Shown: one piece after another, positions 1 through 7,746 of the stretch
Numbering within the stretch: the stretch's first letter is position 1
Layout of the letters: each line of letters starts with the position of its first letter
NCBI GenBank assembly: GCA_021372675.1
Contig: JAJFTZ010000034.1
Location: 1 to 51,219 of the forward strand
Reading direction: 5' to 3'
Source: Eubacteriales bacterium
GTDB lineage: Bacteria > Bacillota > Clostridia > Christensenellales > CAG-138
DNA: 51,219 bases
Notes under the pieces: model-generated
Told to the model about the DNA's origin: nothing
Database searches by the model: none
The model's input: the letters and a program-made list of their open reading frames with translations, nothing else
Program-made: the position numbers and the translations under genes

Positions 1-393
1 GTGGAGGATGAAATCAACGTAGGCGACATCGTGCGCTGCAAGGTGCTCGAAGTGAACCCCGAGGCCAAGCGCATCAGCCTTAGCCGCAGGGACGTTATCC
101 TCGACGAGCATCCCGAAATTCTCGAGGAGCTCGTGCGCGAAAAGGCAGAGCAGGCCAAGGAGCGCGCAGAGCGCGCGCAGGCCGAGAAGCCGCAGGAGAA
201 GCCCGCGCAGCAGCCGCGCCCCGAGCGCCGCGAGCGCAGGGAGAGCGCGCCCAGCGGCGAGCGTTCGGAGCGCCGCCCGAGGCGTGAAGACGGCGATTAT
301 GATCTGCCGCCCGTGCAGCAGTCCACCACCTCGCTTGCAGATTTGTTCTCGAACTTCAACTCCGAGAATGAGGAAGGCAAGAAAGACGAGTAA
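1..393 (+). CDS. S1 RNA-binding domain protein, C-terminal part (5' truncated by window)
   Basis: The frame is open from the first base, so the GTG at position 1 is not a supported start and the gene begins upstream. The first ~30 residues are the end of an S1-type OB fold (VGDIVRCKV, then NPEAKRISLSRRD), the RNA-binding module of ribosomal protein S1 and its relatives. The rest is a charged, low-complexity tail rich in Glu, Arg, Pro and Gln, probably disordered. It could be rpsA itself or a smaller S1-domain protein; the visible part cannot decide. A strong terminator follows 20 bases after the stop, so this is the end of a transcription unit. Confidence 0.8.
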   Translation: MEDEINVGDIVRCKVLEVNPEAKRISLSRRDVILDEHPEILEELVREKAEQAKERAERAQAEKPQEKPAQQPRPERRERRESAPSGERSERRPRREDGDYDLPPVQQSTTSLADLFSNFNSENEEGKKDE

Positions 394-412
394 ACGTTTT
401 ACCGCAGTATCG

Positions 413-450
413 GCGGCATGGCCCTTTGGGCCATGCCGCTTTTGTCTTTT
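413..450 (+). terminator. Rho-independent terminator of the S1-domain gene
   Basis: A perfect 12-bp stem (413-424 with 428-439, loop TTT) is followed directly by TTTTGTCTTTT. It lies 20 bases after the stop at 393. Confidence 0.93.
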
Positions 451-525
451 CCTGTTCGCGGCCGCGCATATCCGCCCGTTTCGCCGTCATAGGCATAATC
501 GAGTTTCTATACTGTGGAGGGGTCT

Positions 526-1401
526 ATGGTAATCCGCTTAAACCTCCAAAAAATATTTCTATGGGCGGCGGCTTGCGTGGCTCTCTTTCTTTTTGCGTTG
601 GGCTGTAAAAACATGTACGAGAAGGTACAGGCGGCTTCGACGGGCGCGAAGGAAGGCATTTTTTTGCCCGTCATCATGTACCACGGCATTCACAATACGG
701 GAAGCGATACGGGGCCTTATATCATTTCAGCCGATACGCTGGGAAGCGACTTAAAGTATTTGAAGGAAAACGGCTATACGGCCGTTCTCATGCAGGATTT
801 GATGGATTATATCAGCGCCGGCACGGCGCTTCCGCAAAAACCCGTGATGATCACCTTTGACGACGGTCAGCTCAACAACATGGTCTACGCGGTGCCGCTG
901 CTTGAAAAGTATGGCATGAAGGCCATTTTTTCCGTGGTGGGATCGTTTAGCGAAAAAGCGGCGGAAACGAGCGACCACAACGCGTCGTACTCGTATTTGA
1001 CATGGGATGAGATCGCGGAGCTCTCCAAGCTCCCCTATATCGAAATCGCAAACCATACCTACGAGATGCACGCATGGGGCACCAGGCTCGGCTGTATGCG
1101 CACCATGTTTGAAACCGCGGAGGAATATGAAAAAAAGCTATGGGACGACGTTACGAAGCTGCAAAACACGCTGGCCGAGCGCTGCGGCGTGCTGCCCGTC
1201 ACCTTCACCTATCCGTATGGGCTTACAAGCCCCGGCAGCGAGGACGCGCTTAAGGAAATGGGCTTTTGCGCTACCATGATATGCCGCGAAAGCCCAAATT
1301 ACATCACGCGCGACCCCGACGAGCTGTACCGCCTGAACCGCTATAACCGCGCCGGTGGCCTTAGCACCGCGGATTTTATGGCGAAGGCCTTAAGGCCCTA
1401 A
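526..1401 (+). CDS. polysaccharide deacetylase family protein, membrane-anchored or secreted
   Basis: Predicted NodB-fold carbohydrate esterase (CE4-type) acting outside the membrane, removing acetyl groups from a polymer such as peptidoglycan. The ATG at 526 is chosen because GGAGGGG at 516-522 lies just before it; the GTG at 514 would overlap that site. Residues 1-25 form a hydrophobic signal or anchor segment. The metal-binding motif TFDDG has its aspartates at 112-113, and the histidine motif NHTYEMH has histidines at 177 and 182. An early VIMYHGI and a late FTYPYG also fit the family. At about 291 residues it is a normal single-domain enzyme. The natural substrate cannot be read from sequence. 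Confidence 0.9.
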   Translation: MVIRLNLQKIFLWAAACVALFLFALGCKNMYEKVQAASTGAKEGIFLPVIMYHGIHNTGSDTGPYIISADTLGSDLKYLKENGYTAVLMQDLMDYISAGTALPQKPVMITFDDGQLNNMVYAVPLLEKYGMKAIFSVVGSFSEKAAETSDHNASYSYLTWDEIAELSKLPYIEIANHTYEMHAWGTRLGCMRTMFETAEEYEKKLWDDVTKLQNTLAERCGVLPVTFTYPYGLTSPGSEDALKEMGFCATMICRESPNYITRDPDELYRLNRYNRAGGLSTADFMAKALRP

Positions 1402-1405
1402 AAAG

Positions 1406-2212
1406 CTATTCGCACTTCCTGCCGATATAAAGAAAATGCTCCGCGAAGGAAAGCAGATTTTCGCGCTCGCAGGTGGCGAGCGCGAATTTCAGATAAGTCT
1501 GATAGACCTCCTCGCTCTGCGCCTGAAGCGACGTATACCAAGGGGAGTAAATTCCCTCGCTCGATAGGAAACGCAGTGTTTTAAGCGGGAAGCGCTCCAT
1601 AAACGGCCTTACGTCCTGCTGGCGGATGAAATACGCGTCCGTAAAGGCCATGCCGGAATAGGGGAGATCATCCTCCATATACTTATAATCCGATTGAACG
1701 GCAGGGTCGAGGATCGCCTCCGGCATTTCGCGCAAATAGTAGAGGATGCCCGCATACGAGGAGATGAAGGAAACGCTCAGCGTTCCGCCGCGCTTGAGCA
1801 GCGTAAGGCAGGCGTTCAAGGCCGCGACGCGATCGGCTTCCTCGAGCAGATGGTACATCGGCCCCATGAGCAAAATATGGTCGAAGCGTTCGCTCTCGAG
1901 CGCGCTAAGATCGCGCGCGTCGCCCGCGAGCGCCCTTAGGGGAAGCCCGAGCCCCCGCGCCTTTTCCCGCGCGAATGCCACGTTGCCGGTGGAAAGGTCA
2001 AAAAGCGTCACGTCGCAGCCGCGCTCGGCGAGCCAGAGAGAGTAACGCCCGGGGCCGCCGCCGCAGTCGAGCACCTTATCGCCCGGCTTTACGTATTCGG
2101 CGATGAAATGGCGGTTGATGTCGAACTCGAAACGGTGCCTTTCAAGCCGCCCCCATTCCACCTTCACACCTTCGTCGTAAAACTTTTTTACGGTCTCACA
2201 CGATTGCGCCAT
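1406..2212 (-). CDS. class I SAM-dependent methyltransferase
   Basis: A 268-residue protein with a Rossmann-type methyltransferase core. Motif I is VLDCGGGPGRYS (about residues 48-59), followed by an acidic strand end (VTLFDLS) and a motif IV-like HILLMGPMYHL. It should transfer a methyl group from S-adenosylmethionine; the acceptor is unknown, and small-molecule or ubiquinone-methyltransferase-like relatives are the nearest look. The ATG is preceded by GGGGGTGA. It converges with the deacetylase gene, only 4 bases apart, and diverges from the lipoprotein gene at 2422. A good sigma-A promoter lies upstream (2242-2270). Confidence 0.85.
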   Translation of the reverse strand: MAQSCETVKKFYDEGVKVEWGRLERHRFEFDINRHFIAEYVKPGDKVLDCGGGPGRYSLWLAERGCDVTLFDLSTGNVAFAREKARGLGLPLRALAGDARDLSALESERFDHILLMGPMYHLLEEADRVAALNACLTLLKRGGTLSVSFISSYAGILYYLREMPEAILDPAVQSDYKYMEDDLPYSGMAFTDAYFIRQQDVRPFMERFPLKTLRFLSSEGIYSPWYTSLQAQSEEVYQTYLKFALATCERENLLSFAEHFLYIGRKCE

Positions 2213-2241
2213 AGGCTCACCCCCAAATGTAAATTTCGCCT

Positions 2242-2270
2242 ATCTTATCACGGGCCGCGCGGCGCGTCAA
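2242..2270 (-). promoter_or_regulatory. sigma-A promoter of the methyltransferase gene
   Basis: On the minus strand TTGACG (2270-2265), a 17-base spacer and TAAGAT (2247-2242), about 30 bases before the start codon. Confidence 0.7.
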
Positions 2271-2314
2271 GGCGGCGCGGTGGGATTTGAGGGGATATAT
2301 TCGATTAGCATGAA

Positions 2315-2356
2315 AAAGCAAAGCATATCGGCCGACCGGCCGATATGCTTTGCTTT
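2315..2356. repeat. perfect 20-bp inverted repeat between divergent genes
   Basis: Arms 2315-2334 and 2337-2356 are exact reverse complements separated by two bases. The arm begins AAAGCAAAGC and ends TCGGCCG. It lies between two divergently transcribed genes, upstream of both promoters' start points, so it is not a terminator for either. It could be an operator, an old terminator, or part of a small transcript. Confidence 0.9.
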
Positions 2357-2367
2357 ACGGGGAAGCT

Positions 2368-2396
2368 TTGATATCGCGCCTATTCTATGGTATATT
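2368..2396 (+). promoter_or_regulatory. sigma-A promoter of the gluzincin-like lipoprotein gene
   Basis: TTGATA (2368-2373), 17-base spacer, TATATT (2391-2396). Transcription would start near 2403, giving a leader of about 20 bases before the ATG at 2422. The inverted repeat 2315-2356 ends 11 bases upstream of the -35 box. Confidence 0.8.
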
Positions 2397-2421
2397 ACGG
2401 TGAAAGGGAGGGGGTGTGTTA

Positions 2422-4062
2422 ATGAGACTTGCCGCGCTGATTCTTGCGCTTCTTTTCCTTTCGACGGGTTGTGCAGCTAAAACCGCGCCGCAAACGCCAC
2501 CCGAGTCGACCGTTAGTGCCGCGCTCACGCCGGAGCTTTTGCCGACACCCGTTTTCACGAACGGCGGCACGCATAGGTCGACAAAGGATTACAGTCAAGT
2601 CTTTACATTTCTTACCGCATATAACGACGCTTGTACGCTGAACATAGAAACCAAGATTTTCGACGAGGCACGGGCTACCCGTCTCTGGGAAACCGTGACG
2701 AACGACTTGAAGACCATTGCCGCTAACGTCCCCATGCGGCAAGATATGCCTGAGATCTATGTTGTGCAAAAGCCCTTGCATGGCATCGAACGGATCGGCT
2801 ATTGCTTGTACTGCGCGGCGGAGGATGTGGAAAGCGGCGCATACCGCGAGGCGCTCGTCTGCGCAGCGCTCAACTTAGATCCTCTGGCAAACTGGTGGAA
2901 GACGAAAGGCCTCGTAGATTATGCCTTTGGTGAAACGGCCGACGAAGAGTTTTTGCGTACCTATTACGAGCAGGCGGACGATGAAAAGCTACAGATTTTA
3001 AGCCTTTTTCCCGCTTATTTCGTACGGGAATTCGCGTCTGAGGAGGAGCGCTCTGTCGCGCGCGAAACGGCGCTATCCCTAACGGCTTATATGATCGACC
3101 GATATGGCGTAGAAGGCTTTTTTGAGAGCGACGGCGGCTACCGTCAGGAATGGCTGACCGCTTTGGGCTTAGACCGCACGTTCTTTGACCCTTATGCCCA
3201 AACGTTTGCGGGCTACCGGTATTCTTTTTCCTTGGAGTACCCGCTTATCGTCACAACGGATCGGCAGGATATTTTTTATCTGGAACCCATGCCGGACGAT
3301 ATGGAAACGCCGCGGCAAATTTGTGATTTCCTCCATGAGGCCAAGACCGGGATAAGCGCGTATCTCGACGCCGTAAAAGCGGAAGCGCCGGAGCGCTTGC
3401 AGGATTTGCTGAACAACTATGCCGCTCCCATTTCCTACTACCTTTCTTCCAAGGGGCATTCGCTGACATTTCCCGACACGCGAAAGGTGACGCTAAGGCA
3501 CAGCAGCCATGTTCTGCATGAAACCGTGCATATTATGGTGCCGGAAAAAGGCGAGGAAGCGTGGAAGTATGAGGCAATCGCACAATACTTTACAAACACG
3601 TTTTATCCGCCCATGGCCGAGCGGAAAATGGCTTTCAAAGCTATAACCGAATTGGCGGATACGAAGGTGGAGGCGGATACCGACCCCTTTATGGAATGGA
3701 TATTGCGCGGCAATGCTATTTACTTGGAGCACGCTAAAATGCCTGAAAAAATTGAGGATATGGGTCATGCTCTATATGTTAAATCGAGGATCGAGGCATA
3801 TCTGCGCCACCCCCGGGAGGGAACAAAATACCCATCCGTTGCGGAAAGTTATTTAATCACAGCTTCAGCCCACGTAGCGCCGGTGGAAGGCAACGAGCTT
3901 TCGTATGAGGAGGCGTATTTGTTTTCGGATTACCTGATCGAAAAATATTCGCTTTCAGCTTTTCTCTGGTATTGCCTTAGGGATAGTTCTTTCTTAGAGG
4001 CGTTCGGAGCAGCGTATGAGGATGCAAAAACGGAATGGCTGGCGTATGTGCTTGCGGGTTAG
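2422..4062 (+). CDS. lipoprotein with gluzincin (HExxH) metallopeptidase signature
   Basis: The ATG at 2422 is favoured over the GTG at 2416 because AGGGAGGGGG ends 7 bases before it. The N-terminus is a lipoprotein signal peptide with lipobox LSTGC, so the 546-residue protein should be anchored on the outer face of the membrane. HETVH at residues 366-370 followed by WKYEAIAQYF (E384) matches the HExxH...W..EG.A.Y arrangement of MA-like gluzincin peptidases, where the two histidines and the later glutamate bind zinc. The domain call rests on this motif alone. The target is unknown. The gene is visibly less GC-rich than its neighbours and has more A/T-ending codons, which may mean acquisition by transfer. 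Confidence 0.75.
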   Translation: MRLAALILALLFLSTGCAAKTAPQTPPESTVSAALTPELLPTPVFTNGGTHRSTKDYSQVFTFLTAYNDACTLNIETKIFDEARATRLWETVTNDLKTIAANVPMRQDMPEIYVVQKPLHGIERIGYCLYCAAEDVESGAYREALVCAALNLDPLANWWKTKGLVDYAFGETADEEFLRTYYEQADDEKLQILSLFPAYFVREFASEEERSVARETALSLTAYMIDRYGVEGFFESDGGYRQEWLTALGLDRTFFDPYAQTFAGYRYSFSLEYPLIVTTDRQDIFYLEPMPDDMETPRQICDFLHEAKTGISAYLDAVKAEAPERLQDLLNNYAAPISYYLSSKGHSLTFPDTRKVTLRHSSHVLHETVHIMVPEKGEEAWKYEAIAQYFTNTFYPPMAERKMAFKAITELADTKVEADTDPFMEWILRGNAIYLEHAKMPEKIEDMGHALYVKSRIEAYLRHPREGTKYPSVAESYLITASAHVAPVEGNELSYEEAYLFSDYLIEKYSLSAFLWYCLRDSSFLEAFGAAYEDAKTEWLAYVLAG

Positions 4063-4098
4063 CATATTAAGCGGTTTCGAATTCTACATGAACCATAC

Positions 4099-4137
4099 AA
4101 AGGAGAACGAGCACCATAAGGGTGCTCGTTCTCCTTT
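4099..4137 (-). terminator. 17-bp perfect hairpin after tRNA-Gln, probable terminator
   Basis: Arms 4099-4115 and 4121-4137 pair perfectly with the 5-base loop ATAAG. The hairpin starts at the last base of the tRNA-Gln CCA end and lies 37 bases after the lipoprotein stop, so it may end both transcripts. The minus-strand tail is only CTTTGTATGG, so U-tract support is weak. Confidence 0.6.
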
Positions 4138-4210
4138 GGCTGCGGAACTAGGATTTGAACCTAGACAATACGAGTCAGAGTCGTAGGTGCTACCATTACA
4201 CAATTCCGCA
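4137..4210 (-). tRNA. tRNA-Gln (anticodon CTG)
   Basis: A complete cloverleaf of 74 nt with encoded CCA. The acceptor arm TGCGGAA pairs with TTCCGCA, the discriminator is G as expected for Gln, the anticodon loop is CTCTGAC (anticodon CTG), and the T arm is CTAGG/TTCAAAT/CCTAG. It is the last gene of the minus-strand RNA cluster. Confidence 0.95.
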
Positions 4211-4225
4211 ACAAATTTTAAATTT

Positions 4226-4395
4226 ATCCCGGGATGCCGTCTACCTCGGTTATAAAATACCCGCCTCTAGGCAGGTGGGTGCGCCGTGGCGGCTTCTGCT
4301 TACCAAACAAACGAAGGTGGCATCCGCCTCACCAACAAGCGCTCCCGGCATTACTCTGTGGGTTTATAACCAAAGCATAACGCACATCACAGGAT
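4226..4395 (-). ncRNA. ssrS: probable 6S RNA lying between two tRNA genes
   Basis: The ~187-base spacer between the tRNAs folds as one long interrupted rod. On the minus strand the 5' end ATCCTGTGATG pairs with the 3' CATCCCGGGAT (one mismatch), and inside it GGTTATAAA (4371-4363) pairs perfectly with TTTATAACC (4256-4248). The middle region resembles known 6S RNA, with GAGCGCTTGTTGGTGAG comparable to the E. coli GCGCTCCGCGGTTGGTGAG and a later AGAAGCC. 6S RNA binds sigma-A RNA polymerase by mimicking an open promoter. Ends are set from the terminal helix. No promoter of its own is evident; it seems to be cut from the tRNA transcript. Identification is by resemblance only. Confidence 0.65.
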
Positions 4396-4397
4396 GG

Positions 4398-4474
4398 TGG
4401 TGGGATTAGTTGGGATCGAACCAACGACCTCTACGATGTCAACGTAGCGCTCTGACCAGCTGAGCTATAACCCC
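4398..4474 (-). tRNA. tRNA-Val (anticodon GAC)
   Basis: A complete 77-nt cloverleaf with encoded CCA. The acceptor GGGGTTA pairs with TAATCCC (one G-U), the discriminator is A, the anticodon loop is TTGACAT (GAC, Val), and the T arm is GTTGG/TTCGATC/CCAAC. It is the first gene of the cluster, about 10 bases after the likely transcription start. Confidence 0.95.
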
Positions 4475-4491
4475 TCGCTTTCGCAAATTCT

Positions 4492-4519
4492 ATTATACAT
4501 GGAATCCGAAGCTTTGCAA
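4492..4519 (-). promoter_or_regulatory. sigma-A promoter of the tRNA-Val/6S/tRNA-Gln cluster
   Basis: Minus-strand TTGCAA (4519-4514), 16-base spacer, TATAAT (4497-4492), 17 bases before mature tRNA-Val. Confidence 0.85.
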
Positions 4520-4545
4520 GTGGAATTTTTTTTGCGCGGCGTATG

Positions 4546-4554
4546 TGTTATAAT
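4546..4554 (+). promoter_or_regulatory. extended -10 promoter of the DUF4364 gene
   Basis: TGTTATAAT at 4546-4554 is an extended -10 box (TGn plus TATAAT) without a clear -35 match. It is divergent from the tRNA promoter. Confidence 0.65.
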
Positions 4555-4603
4555 CATGTATAGAGGTAGAAACGCGAAAAAAGCTAAGGATCAAGGGGCG
4601 AAA

Positions 4604-5146
4604 ATGTCATACTTTTCCGACGGTTTTACCAAAAATAAACTCATCGTGTTGTATGTGCTCCGCGAGCTCGATCTTGCGCTGACGCGCGAGCAGCTTACGG
4701 CGCTTTCGGGCGAGCGGGAGCTTATGCCCTATTTCGAGTTGCAGTCGGCCGTGTCCGAGCTCGAGGAGGAAGGCCTTGTGGCGGCCGTGCCGCAGGCGTT
4801 CGGCCAGTCCTACAGCCTTACGGCGGGCGGGCGCGATACCATCGATATGTTCTTCGAGCGTTTGCCGCTTTCGCTGCGCGAGGATATTCAGGATTATGTG
4901 CGACAAAACGGAGGCAGGGTGATACGGAGCGCGCAATACGCCTCCGGCACGGAAAAACTCCCTTCGGGCGCTTACCGCGCAACGCTCAAGGCGCTCGAGG
5001 GCGATAACGAGCTTATTGCTTTAAACCTGCTGCTGCCGGACGCGCAAAGCGCGCGCCTCGCGTGCAGGCAATGGGAGGGAAGCGCGGGCGATATTTACCG
5101 CTATGTGCTGAACTCGCTCCTTCGCGAGCCAAAGCAAAACGATTGA
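4604..5146 (+). CDS. DUF4364 family protein
   Basis: The 180-residue protein has the family's typical start (MSYFSDGFTKNKLIVLYVL) and an N-terminal region that looks like a winged helix: LTREQLTAL, then ELQSAVSELEEEGLV and YSLTAGGRDTI. DUF4364 proteins are common in Clostridia; a DNA-binding or regulatory role is likely but unproven. The ATG at 4604 is chosen because AAGGGG lies ahead of it and because the promoter -10 box at 4549-4554 would fall inside any frame begun at 4499. The C-terminal half has no motif I recognise. The gene ends 4 bases from the convergent gene at 5151. Confidence 0.85.
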   Translation: MSYFSDGFTKNKLIVLYVLRELDLALTREQLTALSGERELMPYFELQSAVSELEEEGLVAAVPQAFGQSYSLTAGGRDTIDMFFERLPLSLREDIQDYVRQNGGRVIRSAQYASGTEKLPSGAYRATLKALEGDNELIALNLLLPDAQSARLACRQWEGSAGDIYRYVLNSLLREPKQND

Positions 5147-5150
5147 CGCT

Positions 5151-5597
5151 TTACAGATAGTCGATCATGCGCGAGAAGTTTTCCCGCTCGAGCGCGATGA
5201 ATTTTCTGCAAAGCTCCTTTGCCGTATCTTCCGCGCCCGCAAACGTGCGCATGCCGCTCGCAAGGTCGGTAATGTTTAAAACTGAGCCCTGCATCACCAT
5301 TTCCGCCATATGCGAGGAGGTCTTATCGATGCGAAGGTTCATGCGAAGCGCCATACGCGCGGAAAGCCCGCCGAGCACGCCCGCCGGCTTTCTTTTTTTA
5401 TGGAAGCCCTTGTCGGCTTCGCACTTGAAAAGCTCCTGCGCCTCCTCCAAAATGCCGTGATAGCTCGCAAACTGTTCCGCAATCGCTTTGCGGAAGCCGC
5501 TGTCGTCGCTCTCGCGTATGAGTTCTGCAAGCATTTCCTTGCCGAACCTCGCGTTGTCGTAAATCTGATCGATAAGGTCCAACGTATCCGTTCTCAT
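5151..5597 (-). CDS. all-helical protein of unknown function, ferritin-like bundle
   Basis: A 148-residue, almost wholly helical protein without signal peptide or membrane segment. The pattern of four long amphipathic helices (residues ~3-28, 33-60, 85-110, 118-146), separated by a Gly-rich turn (AGVLGGLSARM) and IDKTSSHMAEM, resembles clostridial helical-bundle proteins of the ferritin-like/DUF2383 type, some linked to spores. I could not see a clear di-iron ligand set. AAGGAG lies 5 bases before the ATG, so the gene looks real. It is transcribed towards the DUF4364 gene and away from parE. Confidence 0.7.
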   Translation of the reverse strand: MRTDTLDLIDQIYDNARFGKEMLAELIRESDDSGFRKAIAEQFASYHGILEEAQELFKCEADKGFHKKRKPAGVLGGLSARMALRMNLRIDKTSSHMAEMVMQGSVLNITDLASGMRTFAGAEDTAKELCRKFIALERENFSRMIDYL

Positions 5598-5632
5598 ATA
5601 ACTCCTTCACAGGCTGTTCCTTTTACCTTAAG

Positions 5633-5661
5633 TTGCCCAAAAACGCGGGATATATTATAAT
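5633..5661 (+). promoter_or_regulatory. sigma-A promoter of parE-parC
   Basis: TTGCCC (5633-5638), 17-base spacer, TATAAT (5656-5661). This gives a leader of about 100 bases before parE. Confidence 0.8.
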
Positions 5662-5769
5662 GTCATTTGAAGGGCTGTCCGGTAAAATGCGGCGCGAGCA
5701 CCAACATGTTCCGCGCGCGAGGATGAGCTTCTACAAAATGTGGTACTTTTTAGTTTTACGGAGGCGCGC

Positions 5770-7743
5770 ATGGCAAAGGACTACAGCGTAAGCGACATCA
5801 AGGTGATGGAGGGGCTCGAAGCCGTTCGTGCAAGGCCGGGCATGTACATCGGCAGCACGGGCGCACGCGGGCTGCACCATTTGCTTTGGGAGATCGTGGA
5901 CAACGCCGTGGACGAGGCGGCCAACGGCTACGCCGACGAGGTCTCCGTAACGCTGCACCGCGATAATACCGTAACGGTGATCGACAACGGCCGCGGCATC
6001 CCCGTCGGAATGCACGAGAAATACGGCGTGAGCGGCGTGGAGCTCGTATTCACGCGTCTGCACGCGGGCGGCAAGTTCGGCAACAGCTCCTACGGCTATT
6101 CCGGCGGCCTGCACGGTGTGGGCGCGTCGGTCGTGAACGCGCTTTCCGAATTTGTGGAGGTAGAGGTCTGCACGGAAGGCCGCGTATTCGAGCAAAAGTT
6201 CAGAAGCTATGTGGATTCCTCCGGCAAAACGATATCCGGCCAAGCCATGGGCCCGCTCACGGAAACGGGCCGCACGCGCAGGCAGGGCACGAAGGTCACG
6301 TTTTTGCCGGACGCGCGCGTGTTTGAAACGCTGCAAATGAATTTCGATACCATCGCCAAACGCCTGCGCGAGCTCGCGTACCTCAACAGGGGCGTGTGTT
6401 TCAAGATCGAGGATCAGCGCGAATGGGGCAACAAAAAAACGCGCGAGTACAGATACGACGGCGGCTTGAGCGATTTTGTAAAATACCTTAACGAGGATAA
6501 AACCGCCGTTTACGATGCGCCAATCTGCTTCAAGGGGGAAAAGGACGGCATCGTCGTGGAGCTTGCCATGCAGCACAACGACGGCTACGCCGAAAGCATA
6601 TTTTCCTACGTGAACAACATCCCCACCACCGAGGGCGGCACGCACGAAACGGGCCTTAAGACCGCGCTCACCAAGGTTTTAAACGACTATTGCCGCAAGT
6701 ACGACATTTTAAAGGATAAAGACGCCTCTCTTGCCGGCGAGGACTTCCGCGAGGGGCTTACGGCCATCCTCTCCCTAAAAATGCGTACCATACAGTTCGA
6801 GGGACAAACGAAAACGCGGCTCGGCAACACCGAGGCGCGCACCGCCGTGGAAAGCGTTGTAGCGGAAAAGCTTGCGCCCTACCTCGAGGATTTGAAAAAC
6901 GCCGATATCGCCAACAAAATCGCCGAAAAGGCCATGCAGGCCTCGAAGGCGCGCGAGGCGGCGCGCAAGGCAAAGAGCATGGCGCGCGAAAAGAATAAGC
7001 TCGAAAACGCGCCGCTCGTTGGCAAGCTCTCAAGCTGCACGGGGCGGGATCCCTTCCAAAACGAGCTTTTCATCGTGGAGGGCGACAGCGCAGGCGGCAG
7101 CGCCAAACAGGGCCGCGACAGGCGGTTTCAGGCGATTTTGCCGCTTCGCGGCAAACCGCTCAACGTGGAAAAAAAGAGGCTCGATCAGGTGCTCGCAAAC
7201 GAGGAGTTTCGTTCCATGATCACCGCCATCGGCACGGGCATCGGCGAGGACTTCGACCTCGACAGCATCAAATACAACAAAATCATCATCCTCGCGGATG
7301 CCGATCAGGATGGCGCGCACATCCGCGCGATCCTCTTGACCTTCTTCTACCGCTACATGCGCGAATTGATCACGGACGGGCATGTGTATATCGGCCTGCC
7401 GCCGCTCTACAAGGTGCAGCGCGGTTCCACCGTGCGCTACGCCTATTCCGACGAGGAGCTTCAGGAAACGATCGCCGAGGTCGGCAAGGGCTACACGCTC
7501 CAAAGGTATAAGGGCCTCGGTGAAATGAACCCCGAGCAGCTATGGGAAACCACTATGAACCCCGATCACCGCTCGCTCGTGCGCGTGGATATCGAGGATG
7601 CTGCTGATGTAGAGCACATGGTGACCATACTCATGGGCGATAAGGTCGCCCCGCGCAAGGAGTACATCAGCGAGTTCGCGAACTTCAATAAAATCGATAC
7701 GTTCGAGGATCGAATACAGAAAACCGCGGAGGAGACGGCGTAA
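5770..7743 (+). CDS. parE: DNA topoisomerase IV subunit B (type IIA, GyrB/ParE family)
   Basis: ATPase subunit of a type IIA topoisomerase that passes one DNA duplex through another to unlink or relax chromosomes. The start at 5770 has GGAGG at 5760-5764. The GHKL ATPase domain shows EIVDNAVDEA, DNGRGIP and GGLHGVGASVVNALS. The TOPRIM domain carries VEGDSAGGSA and the DADQDGAHI metal site, and the C-terminus has RYKGLGEMNPEQLWETTMNP. About 657 residues is normal. ParE and GyrB are hard to separate; the ParC-like partner immediately downstream (3-base gap) decides for topoisomerase IV. If the real gyrAB lies elsewhere in the genome this call stands. Confidence 0.88.
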   Translation: MAKDYSVSDIKVMEGLEAVRARPGMYIGSTGARGLHHLLWEIVDNAVDEAANGYADEVSVTLHRDNTVTVIDNGRGIPVGMHEKYGVSGVELVFTRLHAGGKFGNSSYGYSGGLHGVGASVVNALSEFVEVEVCTEGRVFEQKFRSYVDSSGKTISGQAMGPLTETGRTRRQGTKVTFLPDARVFETLQMNFDTIAKRLRELAYLNRGVCFKIEDQREWGNKKTREYRYDGGLSDFVKYLNEDKTAVYDAPICFKGEKDGIVVELAMQHNDGYAESIFSYVNNIPTTEGGTHETGLKTALTKVLNDYCRKYDILKDKDASLAGEDFREGLTAILSLKMRTIQFEGQTKTRLGNTEARTAVESVVAEKLAPYLEDLKNADIANKIAEKAMQASKAREAARKAKSMAREKNKLENAPLVGKLSSCTGRDPFQNELFIVEGDSAGGSAKQGRDRRFQAILPLRGKPLNVEKKRLDQVLANEEFRSMITAIGTGIGEDFDLDSIKYNKIIILADADQDGAHIRAILLTFFYRYMRELITDGHVYIGLPPLYKVQRGSTVRYAYSDEELQETIAEVGKGYTLQRYKGLGEMNPEQLWETTMNPDHRSLVRVDIEDAADVEHMVTILMGDKVAPRKEYISEFANFNKIDTFEDRIQKTAEETA

Positions 7744-7746
7744 GGT

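Noticed and set aside
4499..4604. N-terminal extension of the DUF4364 protein to 4499
   Set aside because: It would begin upstream of the extended -10 box at 4546-4554, and family members start MSYFSDGF-like at 4604.
5731..6645. 304-codon minus-strand frame over parE
   Set aside because: It lies opposite conserved ATPase motifs, has no ribosome binding site and no recognisable domain.
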